A stretch of 36,287 nucleotides of DNA from Alangreenwoodia sp964438605. Its GTDB lineage: Bacteria > Bacillota > Clostridia > Peptostreptococcales > Anaerovoracaceae. Location: assembly GCA_964438605.1 (NCBI GenBank), contig CAYTKT010000017.1, positions 1 to 36,287 on the forward strand, written 5' to 3'. Positions 1 to 8,232 of this stretch are shown here, one piece after another; within the stretch, counting starts at the first letter, position 1; the number at the start of each line of letters is the position of its first letter. A model generated the notes under the pieces. It was given only the letters and a program-made list of their open reading frames with translations. It made no database searches and had not been told where the DNA came from. The position numbers were made by a program, and so were the translations under genes.

Positions 1-138
1 ATATTTTTGAAATTTGACAAAAAAATAAAGCCGTTCTGGGCTTTTCTTGGTTTCTCATCCATTTAAACTGTCAAACTCCCGTGTCAAACTCCCGAAAATC
101 CCCACAACAACTTGACACCGTCCGCGGTTTTCAGGCAG

Positions 139-167
139 TTGAAAAAGGGGGTCAATCATGATATAAT
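139..167 (+). promoter_or_regulatory. sigma-A promoter upstream of the class II aldolase
   Basis: TTGAAA at 139-144, a 17-bp spacer, and TATAAT at 162-167. The TG at 159-160 also makes an extended -10. Transcription would start near 174, giving a 5' leader of about 205 nt before the aldolase start at 379. Just upstream, the 13-bp unit GTCAAACTCCCGT is tandemly repeated at 70-94 (second copy lacks the last base); its role is unknown. The leader is AT-rich and holds an isolated AGGAGG at 282-287 that is not followed by a usable start codon. Confidence 0.7.
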
Positions 168-378
168 ATAAAAACATAATACATTTGGAAAATTTGTTTT
201 AATACGTATAAAATTGAGATTATTTCTAAGCAATAATATATTTTTTGTAATTCATCAAAATTTATACTAAATTATATAAACAGGAGGAAGAATACAGATA
301 AAAAGCTAAGAAAACAGATATAATCCCATAGGATGAGAGTGAAATAGGTAAAGTTAAATTTCAAAAGGAGAAGACGGA

Positions 379-1053
379 ATGAGTGAAAATATTTCAATTC
401 CTGATGATAAGGAAGCAAAGCGTCTGATGATTGAAGTCGGAAAACGTATGTACGACAAGAATTACTGTGCGGCAAACGATGGAAATATCAGCTGCCGCAC
501 GGCGGACAATGCACTGTGGGTGACGCCGTCGGGCGTTTCAAAGGGATTTTTGACGGAAGATATTCTCATTAAGATTGATCTTGACGGCAATATCCTCGAA
601 AATCCGGGAAACCGCAGGATTTCTTCGGAGGTTAAACTGCATTTGAAGGTGTATCAAAACAGAGATGACGTGAACGCTGTCGTTCATGCGCATCCGCCTG
701 TGGCGACGGCCTTTGCCTGCGCGCGCAAGGCGATGACGCGGCCTGTCGTTTCTGAGGCGGTTCTCAATCTGGGGGAAGTGCCGTGTGCCCCTTTTGCCGT
801 TCCGGGCACAGAGGAACTTGCGGAATCCATCGTCCCTTATATCCACGGTCATGCGGCCGTGCTGATGGCCAACCACGGGGCGGTAACGTGGGGCAGCAGT
901 ATGATTCAGGCGTATTATCGCCTTGAAACGCTGGAATATTATGCAAATATGCTGGTGCGTGTCGGCGAATTGCCGCAGCCGGCGGTTGATCTTTCAGAAG
1001 AAGAAGTTGCGGGAATCGTCGGATGCCGGGCAGGATTTGGCATTAAGTTGTAA
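379..1053 (+). CDS. Class II aldolase/adducin family protein (L-fuculose-phosphate aldolase-like)
   Basis: A zinc-dependent class II aldolase of the FucA/AraD fold, 224 residues, the normal family length. These enzymes cleave or epimerise phosphorylated sugars in the cytoplasm. Visible signatures are the phosphate-binding NDGNIS (33-38), the TPSG turn (49-52), SSE with the catalytic/zinc-site glutamate E84, the zinc histidines in HAHPP (H103, H105), and the third histidine in ANHGAV (H165). The ATG at 379 follows AAAAGGAG with good spacing. It is transcribed alone from the promoter at 139-167 and lies just before xseA. No sugar kinase, isomerase or transporter lies beside it, so the substrate (fuculose-, rhamnulose-, ribulose- or methylthioribulose-phosphate) cannot be assigned. 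The family call is firm; the substrate is open. Confidence 0.85.
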   Translation: MSENISIPDDKEAKRLMIEVGKRMYDKNYCAANDGNISCRTADNALWVTPSGVSKGFLTEDILIKIDLDGNILENPGNRRISSEVKLHLKVYQNRDDVNAVVHAHPPVATAFACARKAMTRPVVSEAVLNLGEVPCAPFAVPGTEELAESIVPYIHGHAAVLMANHGAVTWGSSMIQAYYRLETLEYYANMLVRVGELPQPAVDLSEEEVAGIVGCRAGFGIKL

Positions 1054-1130
1054 GTGAGGCAGCAGAAAGGAGAAGGGCTGCTGCAAAATGACTTCGATAT
1101 TAAATGCGCAGCAGTTCCGGCACGTGAAAA

Positions 1131-2360
1131 ATGGCACGAAAGCCTATAACTGTATCACAACTGAATCGTTATATCGGAAGAATTCTGTCCACTGACCCGA
1201 TTCTCGGCAATCTTTCTGTCCAAGGAGAAATTTCAAATCTCAAGTATCACGAGTCCGGCCATGTCTTTTTTTCTCTGAAGGACGCTGGAACCAAAGTTCC
1301 CTGTTTTCTGCCGGCTTCGGCTGCGCAGAATCTCAGGTATGAGCTGACAGACGGCATGGAGGCTGTGATTTACGGCTATCTGTCTGTATACGAGCCAGGC
1401 GGGTATTATTCGTTGAACGTCAAGGACGTGGAAGTTTTTGGTGCGGGAAGTCTGGCGGCGGCATTTCAGGCGATGTTTCAAAAACTTGAAAAAGAAGGAC
1501 TTTTTGATAGCAAATACAAGAAGCCGATTCCGCAGTTTCCAAAGCGAATCTGTGTTATTACATCACCGTCAGGCGACGCGGTGCGCGATATTCTGAAAAT
1601 TATCAGGACACGTAACAAATTTGTGGACATTATTATCGTGCCATGTCTCGTACAGGGAAAAGCAGCTGCATCAGATATTGCATCGTCCATTAGTCTTGCG
1701 AACGAGAAATTCTCTGACGCAGATGTCATAATCGTCGGGCGCGGCGGCGGGTCGGCCGAGGATCTCTGGGCGTTTAACGAGGAGATTGTGGCCAGGAGCA
1801 TTTTTGCGTCGGAGATTCCGGTGATTTCCGCAGTAGGTCATGAAACGGATTTTTCGATTTCTGATTATGCGGCTGACAAGCGGGCGGAAACGCCGACGGC
1901 GGCGGCCGCTATGGCGGTGCCGGATACGTTGGATATGATGATACGTTGCCGTGAATGGGTGACGCAGATGATGCGCCGGGTCCGGCGGCTTGTAGAACTG
2001 AGGGAGAGTATGATTGAATCCTGCAGGCCGGAGATTTTTTTGCGGGCGCTCAGGGATCGTATGCGTATTGCGGAGGGCGATGTTTCGTGGATGCGGCGTG
2101 AGATGGAGCAGCAGATCAGAGCGCTGACGGCCAAACTTTCGTCACAGACAGAACAGCTTCGTTTGATCCTCGAATCGGAAAATCCGCAGCGGATTATCGC
2201 CCGCGGATATGCGGCAGTCAAGCGGCCTGACGGCGGCCTTGTCACTTGTGCCGGGAATTTGCAAAGCGGTGAAACGCTTGATATTATCATGAAGGACGGC
2301 GGATTTTCCTGCCGTGTGGAGGAAATCAGTTATGAGCGAAGATTCGGACAAAATGAGTAA
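1131..2360 (+). CDS. xseA: Exodeoxyribonuclease VII large subunit
   Basis: Catalytic subunit of exonuclease VII, which degrades single-stranded DNA from both ends to short oligonucleotides in DNA repair. 409 residues, the usual size. An N-terminal OB fold (about 1-100, starting with ITVSQLNRYIG and EISNLKYHESGH) precedes the catalytic domain with GRGGGS (about 203-208), the segment EDLWAFNEE and VGHETD (about 235-240). A long basic/acidic helical region fills 280-350. An in-frame TGA at 1125 leaves ATG 1131 as the only sensible start, although its Shine-Dalgarno is poor. A better SD (AAAGGAG, 1066-1072) precedes an out-of-frame 36-codon reading frame starting at 1088, which may couple translation. 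The 3' end overlaps xseB. Confidence 0.97.
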   Translation: MARKPITVSQLNRYIGRILSTDPILGNLSVQGEISNLKYHESGHVFFSLKDAGTKVPCFLPASAAQNLRYELTDGMEAVIYGYLSVYEPGGYYSLNVKDVEVFGAGSLAAAFQAMFQKLEKEGLFDSKYKKPIPQFPKRICVITSPSGDAVRDILKIIRTRNKFVDIIIVPCLVQGKAAASDIASSISLANEKFSDADVIIVGRGGGSAEDLWAFNEEIVARSIFASEIPVISAVGHETDFSISDYAADKRAETPTAAAAMAVPDTLDMMIRCREWVTQMMRRVRRLVELRESMIESCRPEIFLRALRDRMRIAEGDVSWMRREMEQQIRALTAKLSSQTEQLRLILESENPQRIIARGYAAVKRPDGGLVTCAGNLQSGETLDIIMKDGGFSCRVEEISYERRFGQNE

Positions 2361-2571
2361 AGAAAAGGAAGATATGAGTTTTGAGGAGGCTTACAGCCTG
2401 CTGAAACGGGAAGCTGACAATATCGCTTCGGACAGTGTTACGCTGGAAGCGGCCATGGAGAGCTACAGACGGGGCAGAGAGTATTATGAGATCTGCGCCG
2501 GCAGGCTTGAGGAAGCAAAGCAGTTGATACAGATTTATGATAAAGAAAATGATACGCTGAAGGAGATGTAG
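2332..2571 (+). CDS. xseB: Exodeoxyribonuclease VII small subunit
   Basis: Small helical subunit of exonuclease VII; several copies pack on one XseA chain. 79 residues. The family core MSFEEAYSLLKREADNI and the helix ending AGRLEEAKQLI are clear. I place the start at ATG 2332 because GGAGG (2318-2322) sits 9 nt upstream and the next upstream ATG (2314) has no SD. The gene then overlaps the end of xseA by 29 nt, a typical translationally coupled pair. It is followed 3 nt later by the TTG start of ispA, whose SD lies inside the last codons of xseB. Confidence 0.95.
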   Translation: MSEDSDKMSKEKEDMSFEEAYSLLKREADNIASDSVTLEAAMESYRRGREYYEICAGRLEEAKQLIQIYDKENDTLKEM

Positions 2572-2574
2572 GTT

Positions 2575-3570
2575 TTGCAGGATCGCTATGGAAATTGGAA
2601 AAAAATAGTGGAATCCCGCCTGACAGATTATCTGCCGGAAACCGAGGAAGAAAGCCGCGTGCTTTATGAGGCGATGAAATACAGTCTTATGGCTGGCGGC
2701 AAGCGATTGCGGCCGGTTTTACTGCTGGAAGCTTGCAGTGTGTGCTGGGAATCCGGTAAAGTTTCGGAAACAGACGGCGATCTTGAGAAGCTGACGGGAA
2801 AATCAGAAAACGCCGGCACGAAGTCTGGCAGCAGTTTTGAAGATATGGTCAGGAATACGATTCCTTATGCCTGTGCGATAGAATTTATTCACACGTATTC
2901 GCTGATCCACGACGATCATCCGTCGATGGACAACGACGATTACAGGCGAGGGAAGCTGACGAATCACAAAGTGTTTGGCGATGATATAGCGATTCTGGCA
3001 GGCGACGGGCTGCTGAATTCCGCATTTGACATCATGTTGGAAGATCTTTTGGCGGTGTCTGAAGCCGGCGGCCGCACGGAGCGGCGCCTCCGCGCGGCCG
3101 CCGAAATTTCACGGGCGGCAGGCGTACACGGTATGGTGGCAGGTCAGGCTGCCGACGTAAAAAATACTGGAAAAGAACGGGTGATAAACGATTCTCAAAC
3201 GCTGCTGTATATCCATAAAAATAAGACGGGTTCATTGATCAGGGCAGCCGTCCGTGCAGGTGCGATTCTTGGCGGTGCGTCCGAAGAACAGCTTGGAATT
3301 TTAACGAAATATGCGGAAAATCTGGGCCTCGCTTTTCAGATTACAGATGATATTCTCGATGTCACCGGCGATGAAGCAGAGCTCGGCAAGCGGACAGGCA
3401 CAGATGAGCAGCTCGGCAAACTGACGTATCCTTCTGTTTTCGGTCTGGAGGAATCCCGCCGACGTCTTTCAGAGGCTACGAAACGGGCGGTGTCGGCGGC
3501 GCGCCGTTTTGGCGGAAAGGGCGCGTTTCTTTCAAAACTCGCTCTTGACCTTCAAGAAAGGATAGCATAG
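2575..3570 (+). CDS. ispA: Farnesyl/geranyl diphosphate synthase (polyprenyl synthetase)
   Basis: Short-chain trans-prenyltransferase that joins IPP and DMAPP to GPP/FPP, feeding undecaprenyl and quinone synthesis. 331 residues, longer than the usual 290-300. It carries GGKRLRP (about 42-48), the first aspartate-rich motif as DDHPSMDNDDYRRG (113-126, with His where most enzymes have Leu), the lysine region after GDGLLN, and the second aspartate-rich motif DDILD (258-262). The extra length is a hydrophilic insert of roughly 30 residues (about 62-92, rich in K, E, S, G) before the first DDxxD helix. The start is TTG 2575, behind AAGGAG. It directly precedes the OLE RNA region, matching known OLE loci. 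Confidence 0.95.
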   Translation: MQDRYGNWKKIVESRLTDYLPETEEESRVLYEAMKYSLMAGGKRLRPVLLLEACSVCWESGKVSETDGDLEKLTGKSENAGTKSGSSFEDMVRNTIPYACAIEFIHTYSLIHDDHPSMDNDDYRRGKLTNHKVFGDDIAILAGDGLLNSAFDIMLEDLLAVSEAGGRTERRLRAAAEISRAAGVHGMVAGQAADVKNTGKERVINDSQTLLYIHKNKTGSLIRAAVRAGAILGGASEEQLGILTKYAENLGLAFQITDDILDVTGDEAELGKRTGTDEQLGKLTYPSVFGLEESRRRLSEATKRAVSAARRFGGKGAFLSKLALDLQERIA

Positions 3571-3586
3571 AATAAATAGAAAGTGG

Positions 3587-4180
3587 CGCAGTATTCTAGT
3601 CAGAATTTGCTTTTTCTGAAGACGGGGCTAAAAATCCGTCAAATAGCACATCGATGAAGCTCCTTGTTTTTGCTGCCGACGCCCAGTCGGGGGCATTTTC
3701 CGGGAGAAAGATGTCAAGGGCGATCCATAATGGCATATGGGCGTGAACCCTTTTCATCGCGGAGGCTTGCGCAGTCGGACCGACGGGTGAAACTGCGTAA
3801 GAAATAAACCTGAAGTAAGGCTGTATCGGCGGGAGCCGCTGACCTTGCCTAAGCGTAGCTAGCCTTGAGTGGGCGTGGGGGAACGCAGATCCATGCGACA
3901 GCTGCTTGTGGCCAGAGTTCTGGCGCAATCGCTGTGTGAAACCGTGCCTGCAAAAGAGGATAAGAAAGAGCAATACTGTTGAGGAAATCTCCTAGACTGT
4001 TTGATATGCGTGGATTGCAGTACGGACTTAGTGGCAATCTGGTACCGCTGACGGCAACGCTGCGGGCGGAGCTTTGATGGGAAACCGCTGATTTGGCAAC
4101 AGATCAGCAGCACCGCAGGAAATCTGACCGGACCTATGCCGTAAGGTTAACACGCATATTGTCCACTTCATTTTTTTGCG
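3587..4180 (+). ncRNA. ole: OLE RNA (ornate, large, extremophilic)
   Basis: A gene-free stretch of about 590 nt between ispA and oapA with dense local pairing and no credible reading frame. Stems I can draw: CTTGCGCAGT/ACTGCGTAAG (3766-3775 with 3792-3801, one G-U pair), GACGG/CCGTC (3621-3625/3636-3640), CGGC/GCCG (3827-3830/3835-3838), GCGT/ACGC (3873-3876/3883-3886), CTGCGG/CCGCAG (4060-4065/4113-4118) enclosing GCTGAT/ATCAGC (4087-4092/4103-4108), and ACCT/AGGT (4132-4135/4144-4147). A T7 run at 4171-4177 may mark the 3' end. Known OLE RNAs are about 610 nt, lie beside xse/ispA/dxs/tlyA genes and precede the gene for the membrane protein OapA; all of that holds here. The identity comes from context, size and structure, not from a covariance search. 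The ends are approximate. Confidence 0.82.
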
Positions 4181-4496
4181 TCGTTTTGGTACGGCCCGGA
4201 GATCGGCAGAATCAGCTGCATGATTGTCTGCGGTGACGTACTGTGTTGGCTTGTGGCGGACGCAAGTCAGGAAAGCCGAACAAGTATTGCAGCAGAAAGT
4301 ATCGTGACTGTGATAATCGTGCCGGTTTTATTGCGGAATAAAAAGTCAAAAGACCGGAACAACGTTGTCGTTTATAATATCATGATCGCGTTGCTTTTGG
4401 CCGGGTTTAGGAATTAAAAATAAACAGTAGAAAAATGAATTGTAGATAAACAAAAGAAAAACAAAAAGGACAGAGAAGGAAAGGAATTTTTGAAAA
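4181..4496 (+). other. Spacer between OLE RNA and oapA, with stem-loops
   Basis: About 315 nt without a supportable gene. It holds a nested hairpin at about 4322-4362 (CCGGT pairing with ACCGG, enclosing TTTTATT-GCGG-AATAAAA) and a smaller CTTG/CAAG hairpin near 4250-4267. A 65-codon frame at 4220-4417 encodes hydrophobic residues but has no ribosome binding site. The stretch may be an extended 3' part of the OLE transcript or a leader of oapA. The last 60 nt are A-rich and supply the purine-rich SD of oapA. Confidence 0.45.
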
Positions 4497-5048
4497 ATGA
4501 GTGGAAGAAGGGACGTTGATCCCGAAAAGGCGCGACGAAAATGGGTCGTCTGTATTACGATGCTGGCATTTTTGCTGTCAGTTTTTATGACGACGTTTTC
4601 AGATATTCTACTGAGAAAATCGACGATTGTTGTCGCGTTTATCATTCTGATCGCGATTATTTTTATAGGAATTCTATTTGATATCATCGGCGTGGCCGTT
4701 ACAGTCGCTGATGAGAAACCGTTTCATTCCATGGCGGCATCAAAGGTGAAGGGCGCAAAACAGTCTCTGGCTCTGATTCGCAACGCCAGCAAGATGGCAA
4801 GTATCTGTAACGACGTAATTGGCGATATTTGCGGCATCGTCAGCGGCACTTCGGCGGCTTTTATTGTGACGCAGCTGGATTTCGGAAATGGCGGCCTGGT
4901 GGACGCCACGTTGTTTTCTGTTATTTTGAGCGGTATCGTGGCATCTTTAACGATAGGCGGCAAAGCCTTTGGCAAGGAACTGGCCATCCGCAATTCCAAA
5001 AGAATTATTACGATAATCGGCAGACTCCTCGCTATCTTTCAGAGATGA
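4497..5048 (+). CDS. oapA: OLE-associated membrane protein OapA
   Basis: A 183-residue integral membrane protein with four predicted hydrophobic spans (about 16-38, 43-68, 111-127, 136-157). A conserved-looking cytoplasmic loop runs from FHSMAASKVKGAKQ (76-89) to the DxxxD pair in NDVIGD (D106, D110). OapA homologues bind OLE RNA and hold it at the membrane; in Bacillus halodurans the complex is needed for growth under ethanol, cold and other stresses. Position directly downstream of the structured RNA and upstream of dxs agrees with that family, as do length and topology. ATG 4497 follows AGAAGGAAAGGAA with rather long spacing. I recognise the family mainly by loop sequence and context; OapB and OapC would lie elsewhere. 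Confidence 0.85.
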   Translation: MSGRRDVDPEKARRKWVVCITMLAFLLSVFMTTFSDILLRKSTIVVAFIILIAIIFIGILFDIIGVAVTVADEKPFHSMAASKVKGAKQSLALIRNASKMASICNDVIGDICGIVSGTSAAFIVTQLDFGNGGLVDATLFSVILSGIVASLTIGGKAFGKELAIRNSKRIITIIGRLLAIFQR

Positions 5049-5056
5049 CGGGGCTG

Positions 5057-5085
5057 TTTACATAATTTGAAACATTCTTTAAAAT
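5057..5085 (+). promoter_or_regulatory. Sigma-A type promoter for dxs-tlyA
   Basis: TTTACA at 5057-5062, a 17-bp spacer, and TAAAAT at 5080-5085, each one mismatch from consensus. It lies directly after the oapA stop and would allow dxs-tlyA to be expressed apart from the OLE RNA/oapA transcript. The leader to the preferred dxs start would be about 265 nt, with no other gene in it. Confidence 0.5.
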
Positions 5086-5357
5086 ATTTAGAAATTGTGA
5101 GAATCTTCCCGCAAAACGGCTGATCGGCTGTGGATAGGACGCTTGCATCTGGGAGTTGGAACTGATCAGAAATTTGCCGGAAAACGCGGTAGGACACTAC
5201 GGATATGACGTTTGCAGTGGCGCCTGGAAACGGTCGGAATTTTTTGGAAAATACAGAAAATACAATTCAAATTACCGCAGGGGTCACATTTGACTTTGTT
5301 TGGAAACGGCATGAGATTTCACGGAAAACGGAGCTTGATTTACAGCAGGTAGACCTT

Positions 5358-7238
5358 ATGATAAAGAAAATAGAAGACGGAATTTTTCCGCAGGATATAA
5401 AAAGAATGGGAATCGATGAACTGAAACTGCTCAGCTACGATATTCGTGATATGCTGATTTCCACAGTTTCGGAAACGGGCGGCCATCTGGCATCAAATCT
5501 TGGCGTCGTTGAACTGACGATTGCGCTGCACCGTGTTTTTGATACGCCGCGGGACAGAATCATCTGGGATGTGGGGCATCAGTCTTATGTCCACAAGCTG
5601 TTGACCGGCCGGGGCGGCAAGTTCGGGACACTGCGCAGGCTCAACGGTCTCAGTGGGTTTCCGAAGCGCAGTGAAAGTCCTTATGACACATTTGACACGG
5701 GGCACGCCAGCAATTCTGTTTCGGCAGCTCTTGGAATGGCGGCAGCGCGGGATTTGAAGGGCGAGGATTATGCGGTCGTTTCTGTAATCGGTGACGGTGC
5801 GCTGACAGGCGGCATGGTTTATGAGGCGATGAACAACGCAGGGGCCATGAATACGGGCTTTATCGTCGTTTTAAATGACAACGAGATGTCGATTTCTCCG
5901 AATCAGGGCAGCATGGCGCAGCATCTGGGGAAGTTGCGATCTTCGGAGCAATATAATAATCTGAAAAAGGCGCTCAAGCGGGGGCTGAAACGTATTCCGA
6001 TCATCGGGGATTCGATTTATAGCGGGCTTGAAACGCTGCGCGACGCCGTAAAGTATGCGATGGTGCCGGGCGTCCTGTTTGAAGAGCTCGGATTTGTCTA
6101 TCTTGGGCCGATTGACGGCCATGATCTGAACGAACTGATCGGGGTGCTCTCTGATGCGAAAGCGCTGAAAAAGCCAGTGCTTGTTCATTGTGTTACAAAA
6201 AAGGGAAAAGGGTACTATCTGGCGGAAAAGAATCCGTCAAAATTTCACGGAATTGCGCCGTTTGACAGGGAAACAGGCGCACTCAAGAAGCGTTCGGCAT
6301 TGTCTTCGTGGTCGGAGGTCTTTGGGCGCAGGCTGTTAGAACTGGCTCTGGCCGATTCGTCGATTATTGCCGTAACGGCAGCAATGCGGGATGGAACGGG
6401 ACTTGATGATTTTGGAAAGGTTCTGCCGGAGCGTCTTTTTGACGTGGGAATTGCCGAGGAACACGCCGTGACGTTTGCGGCGGGTGCAGCTGCAGACGGT
6501 CTGCGGCCTGTGGTCGCAATTTATTCCACGTTTTTACAACGGGCTTATGATCAGATTATGATCGATGTTTGTATGCAAAATCTGCCGGTAGTTTTCTGCA
6601 TCGACCGGGCAGGTATCGTTGGAACGGATGGAGAGACGCATCACGGTATTTTTGATATTTCTTATTTGATGCATATGCCGAATCTGACATTTTTCGCGCC
6701 TTCCGACAGTGAGCAGCTGGAAGAAATGCTGAAATTTGCTGTGAAAATGGACGGACCCTGTGCGATTCGCTATCCGCGCGGTGCGGCACCGGAAAAACTT
6801 CCCGTTCCGAGCGAAGGCGGAGAAGGCGAATCTTTTTTTAAGGCACGGCTGCTTCGCAGCGGGACTGACGTGACGATTCTCGCTGTTGGCAACATGGCAT
6901 CGCGTTGTCTGAGAAGCTGTGCGCTTCTTGAAAAAGCAGGTATTTCGGCAGAATTGATTGACGTCAGAGTTCTGAAGCCTTTTGACAGTCGTTCCTTTGA
7001 GCGTTCCGCGCAGAAAACGGGCCTCGTTTTCGTCGTAGAGGATAACGTGGAAACCGGCGGGTTTGGAAGCTGTGTGGAATCGCTGTTCGCGAATAGAGAC
7101 GGCATTTCTGTTCATCAGATCGCCTGGCCGGACGAATTTATTTCTCATGGGACACCGGAGCAGCTTGAGGGCAGATACGGCATGGATGCGGAATCCATTG
7201 CGGAAAGGATACGGAAAGAAGTTGAAAGAACGTCTTGA
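5358..7238 (+). CDS. dxs: 1-deoxy-D-xylulose-5-phosphate synthase
   Basis: Thiamine-diphosphate enzyme that condenses pyruvate and glyceraldehyde 3-phosphate, the first step of the MEP isoprenoid pathway; it supplies the IPP/DMAPP used by ispA upstream. From ATG 5358 the protein has 626 residues, the family norm. Visible: GGHLASNLG (H43), WDVGHQSY (H74), the TPP-binding GDGALTGG starting at 145 with its NN downstream, the DRAGIVGTDGETHHG segment, the catalytic glutamate region AEEHAV (about 366-371) and the C-terminal transketolase domain. The frame is open back to ATG 5205, which would add 51 residues unlike the family; I reject that extension, although the SD at 5358 (AGGT) is weak. The 3' end overlaps tlyA. 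Confidence 0.96.
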   Translation: MIKKIEDGIFPQDIKRMGIDELKLLSYDIRDMLISTVSETGGHLASNLGVVELTIALHRVFDTPRDRIIWDVGHQSYVHKLLTGRGGKFGTLRRLNGLSGFPKRSESPYDTFDTGHASNSVSAALGMAAARDLKGEDYAVVSVIGDGALTGGMVYEAMNNAGAMNTGFIVVLNDNEMSISPNQGSMAQHLGKLRSSEQYNNLKKALKRGLKRIPIIGDSIYSGLETLRDAVKYAMVPGVLFEELGFVYLGPIDGHDLNELIGVLSDAKALKKPVLVHCVTKKGKGYYLAEKNPSKFHGIAPFDRETGALKKRSALSSWSEVFGRRLLELALADSSIIAVTAAMRDGTGLDDFGKVLPERLFDVGIAEEHAVTFAAGAAADGLRPVVAIYSTFLQRAYDQIMIDVCMQNLPVVFCIDRAGIVGTDGETHHGIFDISYLMHMPNLTFFAPSDSEQLEEMLKFAVKMDGPCAIRYPRGAAPEKLPVPSEGGEGESFFKARLLRSGTDVTILAVGNMASRCLRSCALLEKAGISAELIDVRVLKPFDSRSFERSAQKTGLVFVVEDNVETGGFGSCVESLFANRDGISVHQIAWPDEFISHGTPEQLEGRYGMDAESIAERIRKEVERTS

Positions 7239-8076
7239 TGTTTTACTTGTAAGTAAAGGCTTTTTCCAGTCGCGGGAACGGGCGAAGACGGCGATTATGG
7301 CCGGAGATGTTTATGTCAACGGCGGAATTTCGGATAAGCCGGGTACTAAATTCAGTGAGGATGCGGAGATTACGCTAAAAAATGACCAGTGTCCTTATGT
7401 AGGGCGCGGCGGCTATAAACTGGAAAAAGCTATCCGTACATTTTCACTCGATTTGTCGGGATGCATTGCGATGGACATCGGCGCGTCGACAGGCGGTTTT
7501 ACAGACTGTATGCTTCAAAACGGTGCGGCGAAGGTTTATTCGGTGGACGTGGGATACGGTCAGCTCGATTGGAAACTCAGAAACGATGAGCGCGTCGTAA
7601 ATATGGAAAAAGTGAATGTGCGTTATCTCGATCCCGGTTCGATCCCTGAAAAGATGGATTTTATCAGCATTGATGTTTCATTTATTTCCCTGAGGCTGAT
7701 TTTTCCGGTAGCGTCGGCGCTGCTCGGCGAGAACGCCATGCTTGTCAGTTTGATTAAACCTCAGTTTGAGGCGGGCCGGGAGCAGGTCGGCAGGAAAGGG
7801 ATCGTCAAAGACAGGGCTGTGCACCGTCAGGTTATTGAGAATGTGATCCGTTATGCCTTGGAAAACGGGCTTTCGCCTCTCGACCTGACGTTTTCGCCGA
7901 TGACGGGAGCAAAAGGAAATATCGAATATCTTTTATTGATGAAAAAAAGCGGAAATGACAAAGCGCTTTCCGATGCGCCCGCCGGTTTGCGGGTGGCGGC
8001 TCCCGGAACTTCCGGCGTTTCTGAGAAAAAGATCGACGAAGTGATTTCAGAAGCCCATGCGACGTTGGCGAAATAA
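7222..8076 (+). CDS. tlyA: TlyA family rRNA (cytidine-2'-O)-methyltransferase
   Basis: Putative hemolysin/TlyA family 2'-O-methyltransferase of rRNA. An N-terminal S4 RNA-binding domain (about 1-60, ERLDVLLVSKGFFQSRERAK) is followed by an FtsJ-like SAM domain with AMDIGASTGGFTDC as motif I, then SVDVGYGQL and SLIKPQFEAGREQVG. The likely start is TTG 7222, which gives a family-like N-terminus (LKERLDVLL) and 284 residues, overlapping dxs by 17 nt. ATG 7186 would add 12 residues and is the alternative. The frame stays open farther upstream through dxs, but that is shadow. The tail after the methyltransferase domain (about 35 residues, A/S/G-rich) is longer than in most relatives. This gene also follows dxs in known OLE operons. 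Confidence 0.93.
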   Translation: MKERLDVLLVSKGFFQSRERAKTAIMAGDVYVNGGISDKPGTKFSEDAEITLKNDQCPYVGRGGYKLEKAIRTFSLDLSGCIAMDIGASTGGFTDCMLQNGAAKVYSVDVGYGQLDWKLRNDERVVNMEKVNVRYLDPGSIPEKMDFISIDVSFISLRLIFPVASALLGENAMLVSLIKPQFEAGREQVGRKGIVKDRAVHRQVIENVIRYALENGLSPLDLTFSPMTGAKGNIEYLLLMKKSGNDKALSDAPAGLRVAAPGTSGVSEKKIDEVISEAHATLAK

Positions 8077-8111
8077 TGGAACTGATTTTTGTGCGCACAT
8101 GAGAAGAAATC

Positions 8112-8141
8112 CGATGAAAAAATGGACTTCCTTTTTCATCG
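8112..8141 (+). terminator. Stem-loop after tlyA, possible terminator
   Basis: Perfect 10-bp stem CGATGAAAAA/TTTTTCATCG (8112-8121 with 8132-8141) with a 10-nt loop. No T-run follows directly. A competing pairing exists between the loop-side TGGACTTC and GAAGTGTCCA (8141-8150). It closes the OLE-dxs-tlyA unit but may be only a 3'-end stabiliser. Confidence 0.45.
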
Positions 8142-8232
8142 AAGTGTCCAATTTGATTTTATAATCAATCAAAGAAAAGTTATATTGTAGGTGTCAAAGC
8201 ATTTAATCAGATTAAGGAGAAATTATTTAAAA

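Noticed and set aside
70..94. Tandem 13-bp repeat GTCAAACTCCCGT as a possible CRISPR or operator
   Set aside because: Only two copies with no spacers; not a CRISPR array. Operator role cannot be judged.
3596..4113. Minus-strand frames across the OLE RNA region
   Set aside because: They run through strong RNA stems, lack ribosome binding sites and have no protein-like composition; the region is better explained as structured RNA.
4220..4417. 65-codon hydrophobic frame between OLE RNA and oapA
   Set aside because: No ribosome binding site, overlaps clear hairpins, and no recognisable family; treated as noncoding spacer.
5205..5357. Upstream extension of dxs to ATG 5205
   Set aside because: Adds 51 residues unlike the DXS family; the family N-terminus begins at about 5358.
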